A stretch of 11,025 bases of DNA from Pseudomonadota bacterium (GCA_023452965.1 JAEXUU010000808.1:1-11025), one strand, 5' to 3'; counted from the stretch's first letter, positions 1 through 7,017 are shown. Notes: generated from the letters alone by a model not told the origin. Translations and numbers: made by a program.

Positions 1-114
1 GATCAGGACGTTCTTGCGCCGGTCGGCCGAGAGCCGGTTCGCCAGCACGCAGCCGGCCGAGCCTGCGCCGATGATGACATAGTCGAAGGTGCCGATGCTG
101 GTCTCGCCCGCCAT
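1..114 (-). CDS. GMC-family FAD-dependent oxidoreductase, N-terminus only (choline dehydrogenase-like)
   Basis: The first 38 residues of a protein that runs off the left edge are visible. After about ten residues comes [20 protein letters not shown], the beta-alpha-beta dinucleotide-binding fold (GxGxxG form, GAGSAG) that opens glucose-methanol-choline oxidoreductases such as choline or alcohol dehydrogenase and binds the ADP part of FAD. The ATG at 114 is preceded on the minus strand by a purine-rich GGAAAG at a fair distance, which supports this start. The family oxidises alcohols to aldehydes in the cytoplasm or at the membrane, and the substrate cannot be told from this fragment. It is transcribed away from the small gene at 281. 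Whether it belongs to the catabolic module to its right is unknown, since a convergent gap and a palindrome separate them. Confidence 0.85.
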   Translation of the reverse strand, partial: MAGETSIGTFDYVIIGAGSAGCVLANRLSADRRKNVLI

Positions 115-280
115 ACGCTTTCCGCCCTGGTCCTCAGCCTTTCCCAAGGGATAGGGCGAGCCGGCCGCCGCGGCAACGCGCGGCCAGTGCGAAAAGACCT
201 TGCTGCGAATGCGCCTTTGTCTTGGACTGCGGCGCATCGGCAGGTTCAATGACGGCAGCACGAGATCGGAGACACCTGCC

Positions 281-484
281 ATGCTGCTGCGCATCGAGCC
301 TTTCGAGGATCCGCAGACCGGCCGCTATGCCATCGCGATCCACTATCCGGCCGATGCGGAACGCCCGCTGGTGACGACGGCGGCGCGCTACAAGAGCGCC
401 GCCGCCGCCGAGCAGGACATGATCGCGATCCTCTCCGCCGCCGCCAACAACCCGCCGCCGGTGGAGCCGCCCAGCCGGCGCTGA
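281..484 (+). CDS. small uncharacterised protein, 67 aa
   Basis: This short reading frame begins [18 protein letters not shown] and ends in a proline-rich tail ([12 protein letters not shown]). I do not recognise a family. The first 45 or so residues read like a real small domain, with alternating hydrophobic residues ([11 protein letters not shown]), followed by an alanine-rich helix ([19 protein letters not shown]). There is no signal peptide, membrane segment or cysteine. The ATG at 281 is preferred over an in-frame ATG at 200 because GGAG lies nine bases before it and the extra 27 residues are Arg-rich and low in hydrophobic pattern. It is convergent with the dehydrogenase at 633 and divergent from the GMC gene. 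The natural-looking composition and ribosome site favour a real gene, but this is inference. Confidence 0.6.
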   Translation: MLLRIEPFEDPQTGRYAIAIHYPADAERPLVTTAARYKSAAAAEQDMIAILSAAANNPPPVEPPSRR

Positions 485-504
485 ACACGGCTCCAACTAC
501 TCAA

Positions 505-615
505 CCTCATCCTGAGGAGCGGGCGTCAGCCCGCGTCTCGAAGGATGGTCAAGCCGCTTCCGGAGTCTCCTGAAACATCCTTCGAGACGCCGCTGCGCGG
601 CTCCTCAGGATGAGG
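505..615. repeat. large imperfect palindrome (REP-like intergenic repeat)
   Basis: Outer arms CCTCATCCTGAGGAGC (505-520) and GCTCCTCAGGATGAGG (600-615) are perfect reverse complements. So are the inner arms CGTCTCGAAGGATG (534-547) and CATCCTTCGAGACG (576-589). Each side carries a small unmatched bulge that can fold on itself: GGGC-gtca-GCCC on the left and GCCGC-tgc-GCGGC at 589-601 on the right. The central loop is 28 bases. From memory, palindromes built on CCTCATCCTGAGGAGC and TCTCGAAGGATG are scattered in many copies through Hyphomicrobiales genomes. The element sits in the convergent gap between the small gene and the dehydrogenase, where it could form a strong RNA hairpin and protect or end both transcripts. 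No T-run follows, so it is not a classical terminator. Confidence 0.82.
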
Positions 616-632
616 GCTGGAGAAGATACAGG

Positions 633-1826
633 TCAGCCGACAGCGACCTGATGCTGCGGCCGGACCTCGCGGCCGGTCTCCGCCGATTCGAGGATGGCGA
701 GGCAGATCTCCAGCGTCGCCATGCCCCATTCGCCGGTGTGCAGCGGCGCCACGCCATGGCGGATGGCGGCGTACATCTCGTCGACCACCTCGGCCCGTGG
801 CACGGACGGTGCCGGCAGCGGCTCGAACCAGCGCTCGGCATCGGCATAGACCATGACGCCGTCGGCGAGCGGGCGCAGGTCGGCACGTTCGCAGGAGATC
901 ACGACCTGGCCGAAATGGTTGTGCGCGACTGGGGCTGCGGCGATGGAACTCTTGGCGACGCCATAGGTCCGGGTGTTCTTGAGGGCCGCCTCTTCCTCCG
1001 GCGTCGCGACCTTGGCGCGGCCGCGCCGGGCCGCACCGTAATTGTCGGGATCGCGCTGCTGGCCGAGCTCGCCGAGCCAGCCGAACTGCTCGTCGCTGTC
1101 ATAGCGGCCATAGCCGGAATAGGTCAGGCTGGCGCTGGCGCCGCCCTCGAAGGTCAGCAGGGCCTGATAGGCGCCCTCGGTCGGACGTCCTGCATCCCAG
1201 CGCCCGGTGACCGCGCGCACGCTCTCGACCCTGCCGCCGGCGATCAGGCGGGCGACATCGACCTGATGGGCGCCCTGGCTGAAGACGACGCCGCCGCCCT
1301 GGGCGGTGTCGAGCTCCTCCGGCCGGCGCGGGCGATAAAGGAAATCGGTGTAGTTCAGCGCCGTGATCATGCGGACCGCGCCGAAGCGGCCGGAGCGGAT
1401 CAGATCGGCGGCATGGAGATAGGGCGTGTCGAAGGAATGGCTGTGGCCGACCATGAGATGGACGCCGGCCTGCCGCGCTGCTGCGATCATCGCCTGGCAA
1501 TCTGCGACGGTGAGCGCCATCGGCTTCTCGACCAGGATGTGCTTGCCGTGACGGGCAGCGAGCCCGACATGCTCGACATGGAACTGGTGGGGCGTCGCGA
1601 TGTAGATCGCCTCGACTTGCGGATCGGCGCAGAGCGCCTCGATCTCGACATAAGCCCTGGCAGGCCCGCCGGGCCGCGAGAAATCGGCCTCGAACTGCGC
1701 CCGCGCCTCGGGACGAGGATCAGCGGCTGCGACGAGGCGGCAGAGGGGATGCTGTGACAGCGTCGGCAGCATCAGCATGAAGGCACGGCCGAGGCCGAGG
1801 ACGCCGAGGCGCAGGGGTTCGCTCAT
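633..1826 (-). CDS. Gfo/Idh/MocA oxidoreductase, phthalate 4,5-cis-dihydrodiol dehydrogenase-like
   Basis: This 397-residue NAD(P)-dependent dehydrogenase opens with the Rossmann glycines GVLGLGRA (residues 8-15), has the family EKP motif (LVEKPMAL, 99-105), and in its second domain has GGGVVFSQGAHQVD (177-190), where His187 and Asp190 are likely active-site residues. The stretch ITALNYTDFLYRPRRPEELDT and the later SGYGRYDSDE resemble, from memory, phthalate 4,5-cis-dihydrodiol dehydrogenase (Pht4/OphB) and relatives. That enzyme oxidises the cis-diol made by the Rieske oxygenase to the dihydroxy aromatic acid. The ATG at 1826 follows GAGGAG at a good distance, and that site overlaps the end of the reductase gene 11 bases upstream, so the two genes are surely one operon. 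The length is typical of the subgroup. Substrate assignment is inference; other Gfo/Idh/MocA members act on sugars. Confidence 0.93.
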   Translation of the reverse strand: MSEPLRLGVLGLGRAFMLMLPTLSQHPLCRLVAAADPRPEARAQFEADFSRPGGPARAYVEIEALCADPQVEAIYIATPHQFHVEHVGLAARHGKHILVEKPMALTVADCQAMIAAARQAGVHLMVGHSHSFDTPYLHAADLIRSGRFGAVRMITALNYTDFLYRPRRPEELDTAQGGGVVFSQGAHQVDVARLIAGGRVESVRAVTGRWDAGRPTEGAYQALLTFEGGASASLTYSGYGRYDSDEQFGWLGELGQQRDPDNYGAARRGRAKVATPEEEAALKNTRTYGVAKSSIAAAPVAHNHFGQVVISCERADLRPLADGVMVYADAERWFEPLPAPSVPRAEVVDEMYAAIRHGVAPLHTGEWGMATLEICLAILESAETGREVRPQHQVAVG

Positions 1827-1837
1827 CGGCGGCTCCT

Positions 1838-2797
1838 CTAGAGGTCCAGCACCAGCTCGGACGACTTCGCCCGCGAGACGCAGATCATGATGTTGCGGGC
1901 GCGCTCGTGCTCGGACAGAGCGAGGTCCCGATGGTCGGGCTCGCCGGCGATCAGCCGCGTCCGGCAGGTGCCGCAGGTGCCGCTCTCGCAGGAGCTGGGC
2001 AGGACCTTGCCGGCCTCGCGCAACGCCTCGAGGATCGACTTGTCGGCCGGCACCTCGACGCTGACGCCGCTCTTGGCCAGCCTGACCGTGAAGGGCAGGT
2101 TGTCTTCCGGCCTCGCCTTGGCGGCGCCGAAATCCTCGAAATGCACGGCCGCCGACGACCAGTGCCCGGTCATGTCGCGCACCGCCTCCATCAGGCCCCG
2201 CGGTCCGCAGCAATAGAGATGGGCGCCCTTCGGCTCCTCCAGAACCGGCCAGAGATCATAGGCTCTATCGGGATCGCCGCCGTCATGGTGGATCACCACC
2301 TTGCCGCGGAATTCAGGGGCGGAGAATTCCTCGCGGAAGGCCATCAGCTCGGGCGAGCGGGTGAAGTAGTAGAGCTTGAAGGGCTTTGCCCTGGTCGCCG
2401 TAAGGTGCTTGATCATGGCGCGGATCGGGGTGATGCCGATGCCGCCGGCGATGAAGATGTAGCTGGCCGGGCCGGGCTTCAACGCGAAGTCATTGCGCGG
2501 CGCGCCGACCGAAATCGCGTCGCCCTGCTGCGCCTGCTCGATCAGGCAGACCGAGCCGCCGCGGCCGCCGCTCTCCTTCTTGACCGCAATGACATAGCGA
2601 TCGCTCTCGGCCGGGTCGTTGCAGAGCGAATATTTGCGGGTCTCGCCATTGGGGACGGTAACGGAAAGATGCGCGCCCGCAGTGAAAGGCGGTAGCTCGC
2701 TGCCATCGCCGGCCCGCAATTCGAACAGGCAGATGTCCTCAGCGATCATCGTCTTCTCGGCGATCCTGAGGGTGATCGCCTCGCTCCCGTCAGCCAT
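1838..2797 (-). CDS. PDR-family oxygenase reductase (flavin plus [2Fe-2S] ferredoxin domain)
   Basis: This 319-residue electron-transfer protein has the domain order of phthalate dioxygenase reductase. A flavin-binding barrel carries RKYSL (54-58). The NAD(H) domain carries GGIGITP (118-124) and YCCGPRG (195-201). A C-terminal plant-type ferredoxin domain has Cys270, Cys275, Cys278 and Cys306 in the Cx4Cx2C...C pattern for a [2Fe-2S] cluster. Family members take hydride from NADH through FMN to the cluster and then to the Rieske oxygenase, with no separate ferredoxin. The ATG at 2797 gives the family length of about 320; AAGG lies 8-11 bases before it. GTG codons a little upstream are possible alternatives. 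It is divergent from its presumed partner oxygenase at 2928 and cotranscribed with the dehydrogenase downstream. Confidence 0.94.
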   Translation of the reverse strand: MADGSEAITLRIAEKTMIAEDICLFELRAGDGSELPPFTAGAHLSVTVPNGETRKYSLCNDPAESDRYVIAVKKESGGRGGSVCLIEQAQQGDAISVGAPRNDFALKPGPASYIFIAGGIGITPIRAMIKHLTATRAKPFKLYYFTRSPELMAFREEFSAPEFRGKVVIHHDGGDPDRAYDLWPVLEEPKGAHLYCCGPRGLMEAVRDMTGHWSSAAVHFEDFGAAKARPEDNLPFTVRLAKSGVSVEVPADKSILEALREAGKVLPSSCESGTCGTCRTRLIAGEPDHRDLALSEHERARNIMICVSRAKSSELVLDL

Positions 2798-2846
2798 GCG
2801 CACCGCCTTGCCCACCGCCCTGCGCCTGCCTCTCTCGACAAGCGTT

Positions 2847-2875
2847 TTGAACCCGACTAATCTCAGACTTAGATA
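2847..2875 (+). promoter_or_regulatory. candidate sigma-70-like promoter for the oxygenase operon
   Basis: TTGAAC (2847-2852) and TAGATA (2870-2875) are separated by 17 bases in an A+T-rich island, the only such stretch between the divergent reductase and oxygenase genes. The -35 matches four of six consensus bases; the -10 matches only three. It overlaps the 16-bp palindrome at 2867-2882. I found no equally good promoter for the minus-strand arm. Confidence 0.4.
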
Positions 2876-2882
2876 ACTAAGT
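2867..2882. promoter_or_regulatory. candidate operator, perfect palindrome ACTTAG-ATAA-CTAAGT
   Basis: Six-base arms ACTTAG and CTAAGT are exact reverse complements around a 4-base centre. The site lies between two divergent catabolic transcripts and overlaps the candidate -10 of the oxygenase operon, which fits repression or inducer-dependent control of the pathway. The size and A+T-rich symmetry resemble sites used by winged-helix dimers such as MarR-type regulators of aromatic catabolism. That family guess is inference, and no such regulator gene lies in the window. Confidence 0.5.
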
Positions 2883-2927
2883 AATTTGCCTCTGGCTAGT
2901 ACCGGGGCAAGCGCCGGGGAGGCCGCC

Positions 2928-4262
2928 ATGCTGACGCATGAGGAGAACGAGATCCTGACCCGCGTCGAGGGCGATGCCCCGATGGGGCAGTTGATGCGGC
3001 GACACTGGACGCCGGCGCTGCTCTCCGAGCAGCTCGTCGAGAGCGATGGCGCGCCGGTCCGGGTGCGGCTGTTCGGCGAGGACCTCGTGGCCTTCCGCGA
3101 CACCGATGGGCGGATCGGCGTGCTCGGCGAGTACTGCCCGCATCGCAAGGCCTCGCTGTTCTTCGGACGCAACGAGGAATGCGGGCTGCGCTGCCTCTAT
3201 CACGGCTGGAAGTTCGACGTGGACGGCAATGTCCTGGAAATGGTCTCCGAGCCGCCGGAGAGCGGCTTTGCCGAGAAGGTCAAGCACAAGGCCTATCCGG
3301 TGGAGGAGGCCGGCGGCTTCATCTGGGTCTATATGGGCCCGCCCGAGCTGAAGCCTGACTTCGAGGCGCCGGCCTGGGCGCCAATGCCGCAGGCCAAGGT
3401 CTCGATCGTCAAGATCGACCTGCCGGTGAACTGGGCGCAGATCATGGAAGGGCAGATCGACTCGGCGCACTCGTCGAGCCTGCACTCCTCCGACATGAAG
3501 CCGGCGCGCGTCACCTCGGCCGGGGCCAATGCGACGCACTGGACGCGGCCCTCGACCGACAAGAACCCGCGCATCCAGGTGCAGCTGACCAATTACGGCT
3601 TCCGCTATGCCGCGATCCGCCGGCCGATCAGCAATGCACAGACCCATGACTACATCCGGCTGACGGTCTTCGTCGCGCCCTATACGGCACTGATCCCGCC
3701 GAACTCGTCCTATAACGTCGCGACGGTGATCGTGCCGAAGGACGACGTCTCGAGCTATTTCCACTTCATCGCCTGGGGCAATGACGACTGCATCGACCAG
3801 GAGGCCTGGCGCAAGTTCTGCGTCGCGCAGGTCGGCATCGATCTCGACAAGAACTACCGCAAGATGCTGCGCAGCAAGGAGAACGACTATCTCCAGGACC
3901 GCAAGGCGATGAAGCTCGGCGACTTCACCGGCGTGCCCGGCATTCCCAACCAGGACATCATGATGTGGGAGTCGATGGGGCCGATCGCCGACCGCACCAG
4001 CGAGCGGCTCGGCGCCAGTGACATCGCCATCGTGCAGTTCCGGCGGGTGATGATCGACGCGGCGCGCAAGCTCGCGGCCGGCGGCGAGGCGATCGGGCGG
4101 ATCGAGCCGCATATCCCGCAGGCGAGGCTTTCCTCGTATCAGGGCATCGTGCCCAAGAGCGAGGATTGGCGGAAGCTCGGCGCCTCCAGCGAGGAGATCG
4201 CGGCGCTGGATGGCATGGAGCAGGACGAGACGGAAGCCGAAATGGCGGGCGCCGGGCGCTGA
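2928..4262 (+). CDS. Rieske non-heme iron oxygenase, phthalate 4,5-dioxygenase family, oxygenase component
   Basis: This 444-residue protein has a Rieske [2Fe-2S] domain with Cys70-Pro-His72 and Cys89-x2-His92. The catalytic domain has Asn168-Trp169 and then Asp178, His181 and His186 (IDSAH...LH) for the mononuclear iron. A conserved C-terminal block, PNQD...MGPIADR...LGASD (340-365), has Asp343 as the likely third iron ligand. Such enzymes insert both atoms of O2 into an aromatic ring, or act as mono-oxygenases or demethylases. From memory, Asp178 is the bridging residue of Burkholderia phthalate dioxygenase, and Arg207 and Arg244 bind the carboxylates in the Comamonas enzyme. Both arginines are present here at the same numbers. 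The ATG at 2928 follows GGGGAGG (2916-2922) at five bases, so an in-frame TTG 14 codons upstream is rejected. There is no beta subunit, as expected for this alpha-only class. The electron donor is presumably the reductase encoded at 1838-2797. Confidence 0.95.
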   Translation: MLTHEENEILTRVEGDAPMGQLMRRHWTPALLSEQLVESDGAPVRVRLFGEDLVAFRDTDGRIGVLGEYCPHRKASLFFGRNEECGLRCLYHGWKFDVDGNVLEMVSEPPESGFAEKVKHKAYPVEEAGGFIWVYMGPPELKPDFEAPAWAPMPQAKVSIVKIDLPVNWAQIMEGQIDSAHSSSLHSSDMKPARVTSAGANATHWTRPSTDKNPRIQVQLTNYGFRYAAIRRPISNAQTHDYIRLTVFVAPYTALIPPNSSYNVATVIVPKDDVSSYFHFIAWGNDDCIDQEAWRKFCVAQVGIDLDKNYRKMLRSKENDYLQDRKAMKLGDFTGVPGIPNQDIMMWESMGPIADRTSERLGASDIAIVQFRRVMIDAARKLAAGGEAIGRIEPHIPQARLSSYQGIVPKSEDWRKLGASSEEIAALDGMEQDETEAEMAGAGR

Positions 4263-4380
4263 GCGCACCGTCCGCCAGCACGTTTCCCGTATCGGTGCCC
4301 AACGGCGAAAGTCTTGGAAAGGCGACGATGGCCGGGCGAGTGTCCGCGCAGAGGCACTCAGCCCGAGCTTGGAAACGCCG

Positions 4381-5100
4381 ATGCCAGACACGCCCTCTGC
4401 CCTCGCCCAGACCATCCAGGACATCGTCGACGCCAACCGGATCCTCGCCAACGAGGATGTGCTCGACGGGTTCGGCCATGTCAGCGCCCGCCATCCCGAG
4501 CGCCCTGACCGCTTCCTGATCTCGCGCTCGCGCAGCCCTGCCCTCGTCACCGCCGCCGATATCGTCGAGCTCGATCTCGACGGCGAACCGGAAGCGCCGC
4601 TCTCCGTCGGGCTCTATGTCGAGCGCGTAATCCACGCCGCCTTCTACAAGGCGCGGCCCGATGTGATGGCGGTCAGCCACCACCACGCCGCCTCGGTGAT
4701 GCCGTTCTGCCAGACCGGGGTACCGGTCGTACCGGTCTTCCATGTCGGCGCGGTGATCGGCGCGCAGGTGCCGTTCTGGGACAGCCGCGACGAGTTCGGC
4801 GACACCAACCTCCTGGTCGAGAACATGGCCCAGGCGGACTCGCTGGCGCGCGCCTGCGGCCCGCATTGGAGCGTGCTGTTGCGCCGCCATGGCGCCTGCA
4901 ATCTCGGCCGCTCGGTCAAGGAGATGGTCTTCCGCTCGGTCCATCTGAAGCAGAACGCCGAATTGCAGTTCCAGTCGGCGATGCTCGGCGAGGTCTCGCC
5001 CCTGACCGCGAAGGAGATCGAGCTCGCCGCCACGCTCAATCTCGGGCCGCTGGTCCAGACCCGGCTCTGGGATTTCTGGAAGGCGCGGCTCGGCCACTGA
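4381..5100 (+). CDS. class II aldolase/adducin-family protein, candidate dihydroxy-aromatic-acid decarboxylase
   Basis: This 239-residue protein has the class II aldolase/adducin fold signature. FGHVSAR (31-37) is the N-terminal motif. Glu82 in YVERVIH matches the catalytic-acid position of fuculose-phosphate aldolase. SHHH (99-102) and RRHGACNLG (168-176) supply the likely metal-binding histidines 100, 102 and 170. The length suits the family. Relatives include sugar-phosphate aldolases and, in aromatic catabolism, 3,4-dihydroxyphthalate 2-decarboxylase and carboxy-muconic-semialdehyde-type decarboxylases. Beside an oxygenase and a diol dehydrogenase, a decarboxylase role is the best guess, but it is inference. 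The ATG at 4381 is preceded by GGAAA. Upstream in-frame codons (from 4210) would overlap the oxygenase gene and give Arg-rich sequence unlike the family. It lies 118 bases after the oxygenase and 34 before the thiamine-diphosphate gene, so probably in the same operon. Confidence 0.92.
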   Translation: MPDTPSALAQTIQDIVDANRILANEDVLDGFGHVSARHPERPDRFLISRSRSPALVTAADIVELDLDGEPEAPLSVGLYVERVIHAAFYKARPDVMAVSHHHAASVMPFCQTGVPVVPVFHVGAVIGAQVPFWDSRDEFGDTNLLVENMAQADSLARACGPHWSVLLRRHGACNLGRSVKEMVFRSVHLKQNAELQFQSAMLGEVSPLTAKEIELAATLNLGPLVQTRLWDFWKARLGH

Positions 5101-5134
5101 GCGCCCGACCCGACGGCCCCACGGAGAAGCACCG

Positions 5135-6943
5135 ATGACCGATCTCGGCAAGGCCGGCGGCAAGCTTGCCGGCATCGATCAACCCCTGCCCTCAGCCGAT
5201 AACGGCGTCTGGGGCAGCGACGTCGTCGCGCAGATGCTGCGGGCGCTAGACATTCCCTATGTCGCGCTCAATCCCGGCTCGAGCTTCCGCGGCCTGCATG
5301 ACAGCCTGGTCAACCACACCGGCAACCAGGCGCCGCAAATGCTGCTCTGCCTGCATGAGGAGCACGCGGTCTCGCTCGCCCATGGTTACGCCAAGGTGAC
5401 CGAGCGGCCGATGGGCGTGATCCTGCACAGCAATGTCGGGCTGATGCACGGCGCCATGGCGATCTACAATGCCTGGTGCGACCGGGTGCCGATGCTAATC
5501 TTGGGCGCGACTGGCCCGGTCGACGCCGCCCAGCGCCGGCCCTGGATCGACTGGCTGCACACCGCCAAGGACCAGGGCGCGCTGATCCGGCCTTACGTGA
5601 AATGGGACGACCAGCCGGTCTCGGTCCCCGCCGCGATCGAGGCACTGACCAGAGCCGCCAACCTCACCCGCATGGCGCCTTGCGGGCCGACCTATGTCTG
5701 CCTCGACGTCTCCATGCAGGAGCAGCGGCTCGACGAGATGCCCGCGCTGCCTGATCCGAAGCGCTATGCCGCCGCCGCGGCCCCGGTTCCCGCGGCCAAG
5801 GATATCGCAACCGCGGCCGACTGGCTTGCCGCCGCTAGGGAGCCGCTCCTCCTGATGGGCCGGATGTCGCGCAGCCCACAGGACTGGGCCCGCAGGGTTG
5901 CGCTTGCCGAGCATCTCGGCGCGCGGGTCCTGACCGACATCAAGACCGGCGCCAGCTTCCCGACCAACCATCCACTTCATGTCACCAAGCCCGGATTCTT
6001 CCTCGACGAGGCGGCCAGCGCGGCGATCCGTGCCGCCGACGTCATCCTGGCGCTCGACTGCGTCGATCTCGGCGGCATGCTGAAGCAGGCCGGTGGCCTG
6101 CCGGCTGCGAAGATCATCAACATCTCGCCGGACCATCAGCTCCATAATGGCTGGAGCATGGATCATCAGGCCCTGGCCCCGGCCGATCTCCACCTTGCCT
6201 GCCCACCGGACGCCGCCTTGCATCTCATCGCCGACGCGCTCGGCATCGGCGCCGGCAAGGCGCCCGGCGAGCTGCCTACCCTTCCCGCCTTGCAAGTGGA
6301 GGAAGACCGGCCGCTCGACGTCGTCAGCCTCGCCGCCGCGATGGGCGAGGCGCTGCGCGAGGAGGTGATCTCGCTGGTCCGGCTGCCGCTCGGCTGGGCC
6401 GGCGAATCCTGGCATTTCCGTCATCCGCTCGACTATCTCGGCATCGATGGCGGCGGCGGCATCGCGGCCGGCCCCGGCATGCTGGTCGGCGCGGCGCTGG
6501 CGCTGAAGGATACCGGCCGGCTCCCGGTCGCGGTGCTCGGCGATGGCGACACGCTGATGGGCATCGCGGCGCTCTGGACAGCGGCGCATTACCAGCTGCC
6601 CTTCGTGGCGATCGTCTCGAACAACCGCTCCTTCTTCAATGACGAGATCCATCAGGAGCGCGTCGCCAGGCAGCGCCAGCGCCCGGTCGAGAACAAATGG
6701 ATCGGCCAGCGCATCGCCGAGCCCGACATCGACATTGCCGCCATGGCGCGTGCGCAGGGGCTCGAAGGGATCGGGCCGGTCACGACCATGGCGGAGCTGA
6801 CACAGGCCGTGCGGGAAGCGGTGGGGCTCGCCCGAAAGGGGCGCCCGGTGCTGATCGATGCCCGCGTGATGCCGGGCTACAATCCGGCGATGGCGTCGAG
6901 CATGACGCGCCATGCGGGCGACAAGCCGGCCGGCGCCTCCTGA
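5135..6943 (+). CDS. thiamine-diphosphate-dependent enzyme (acetolactate synthase/benzoylformate decarboxylase superfamily)
   Basis: This 602-residue protein has the three domains of the family. The N-terminal pyrimidine-binding domain carries NPGSSFRG (46-53) and LHEEHAVSLAHGYAK (73-87); Glu75 is the likely catalytic glutamate that activates the cofactor. The central domain spans roughly 220-370. The C-terminal domain carries GDGD (469-472), followed after the usual spacing by NN (496-497), the Mg2+ and diphosphate site. It has GSS and SNVG where acetolactate synthases have GG and GPG, so it is not a housekeeping acetolactate synthase. Family reactions are 2-oxo-acid decarboxylation, carboligation and hydrolytic C-C cleavage; which applies here is unknown. 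The ATG at 5135 follows GGAG (5123-5126) at eight bases. It is the last gene of the plus-strand arm and meets a convergent gene at 7018. The 74-base gap has a weak hairpin (6998-7012) without a T-run. Confidence 0.94.
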   Translation: MTDLGKAGGKLAGIDQPLPSADNGVWGSDVVAQMLRALDIPYVALNPGSSFRGLHDSLVNHTGNQAPQMLLCLHEEHAVSLAHGYAKVTERPMGVILHSNVGLMHGAMAIYNAWCDRVPMLILGATGPVDAAQRRPWIDWLHTAKDQGALIRPYVKWDDQPVSVPAAIEALTRAANLTRMAPCGPTYVCLDVSMQEQRLDEMPALPDPKRYAAAAAPVPAAKDIATAADWLAAAREPLLLMGRMSRSPQDWARRVALAEHLGARVLTDIKTGASFPTNHPLHVTKPGFFLDEAASAAIRAADVILALDCVDLGGMLKQAGGLPAAKIINISPDHQLHNGWSMDHQALAPADLHLACPPDAALHLIADALGIGAGKAPGELPTLPALQVEEDRPLDVVSLAAAMGEALREEVISLVRLPLGWAGESWHFRHPLDYLGIDGGGGIAAGPGMLVGAALALKDTGRLPVAVLGDGDTLMGIAALWTAAHYQLPFVAIVSNNRSFFNDEIHQERVARQRQRPVENKWIGQRIAEPDIDIAAMARAQGLEGIGPVTTMAELTQAVREAVGLARKGRPVLIDARVMPGYNPAMASSMTRHAGDKPAGAS

Positions 6944-7017
6944 CCGATAACGCGGCGATCTCTTTCCCCGGCGACAGCGGACTGCTCTGAGCGGCCAGCC
7001 GTCGCGAACGGCGCGCG

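Noticed and set aside
163..185. GGCCGC...GCGGCC inverted repeat between the GMC and small genes
   Set aside because: A six-base stem with an 11-base loop in G+C-rich sequence is expected by chance, and no promoter or T-run is associated with it.
244..249. Minus-strand TTGAAC as a -35 for the GMC gene
   Set aside because: No acceptable -10 lies 16-18 bases downstream.
651..1757. Plus-strand open frame opposite the Gfo/Idh/MocA dehydrogenase
   Set aside because: No ribosome site or domain motif, and the minus strand holds a complete dehydrogenase with Rossmann and EKP motifs.
2886..2927. Upstream TTG start for the Rieske oxygenase adding 14 residues
   Set aside because: The ATG at 2928 has a strong GGGGAGG ribosome site and gives residue numbering that matches phthalate dioxygenase.
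4311..4383. Two similar stretches CTTGGAAAGGCGACGATG and CTTGGAAACGCCGATG before the aldolase gene, as a duplicated start region or a leader gene
   Set aside because: The first ATG (4328) is out of frame with the aldolase and its translation looks non-coding. The similarity is short and may be chance.
2877..4550. Long minus-strand open frame (over 500 codons) opposite the Rieske oxygenase
   Set aside because: It mirrors the codon pattern of a high-G+C gene. The translation is Arg/Asp/His-rich with no domain motif, while the plus strand encodes a complete Rieske enzyme with a ribosome site.
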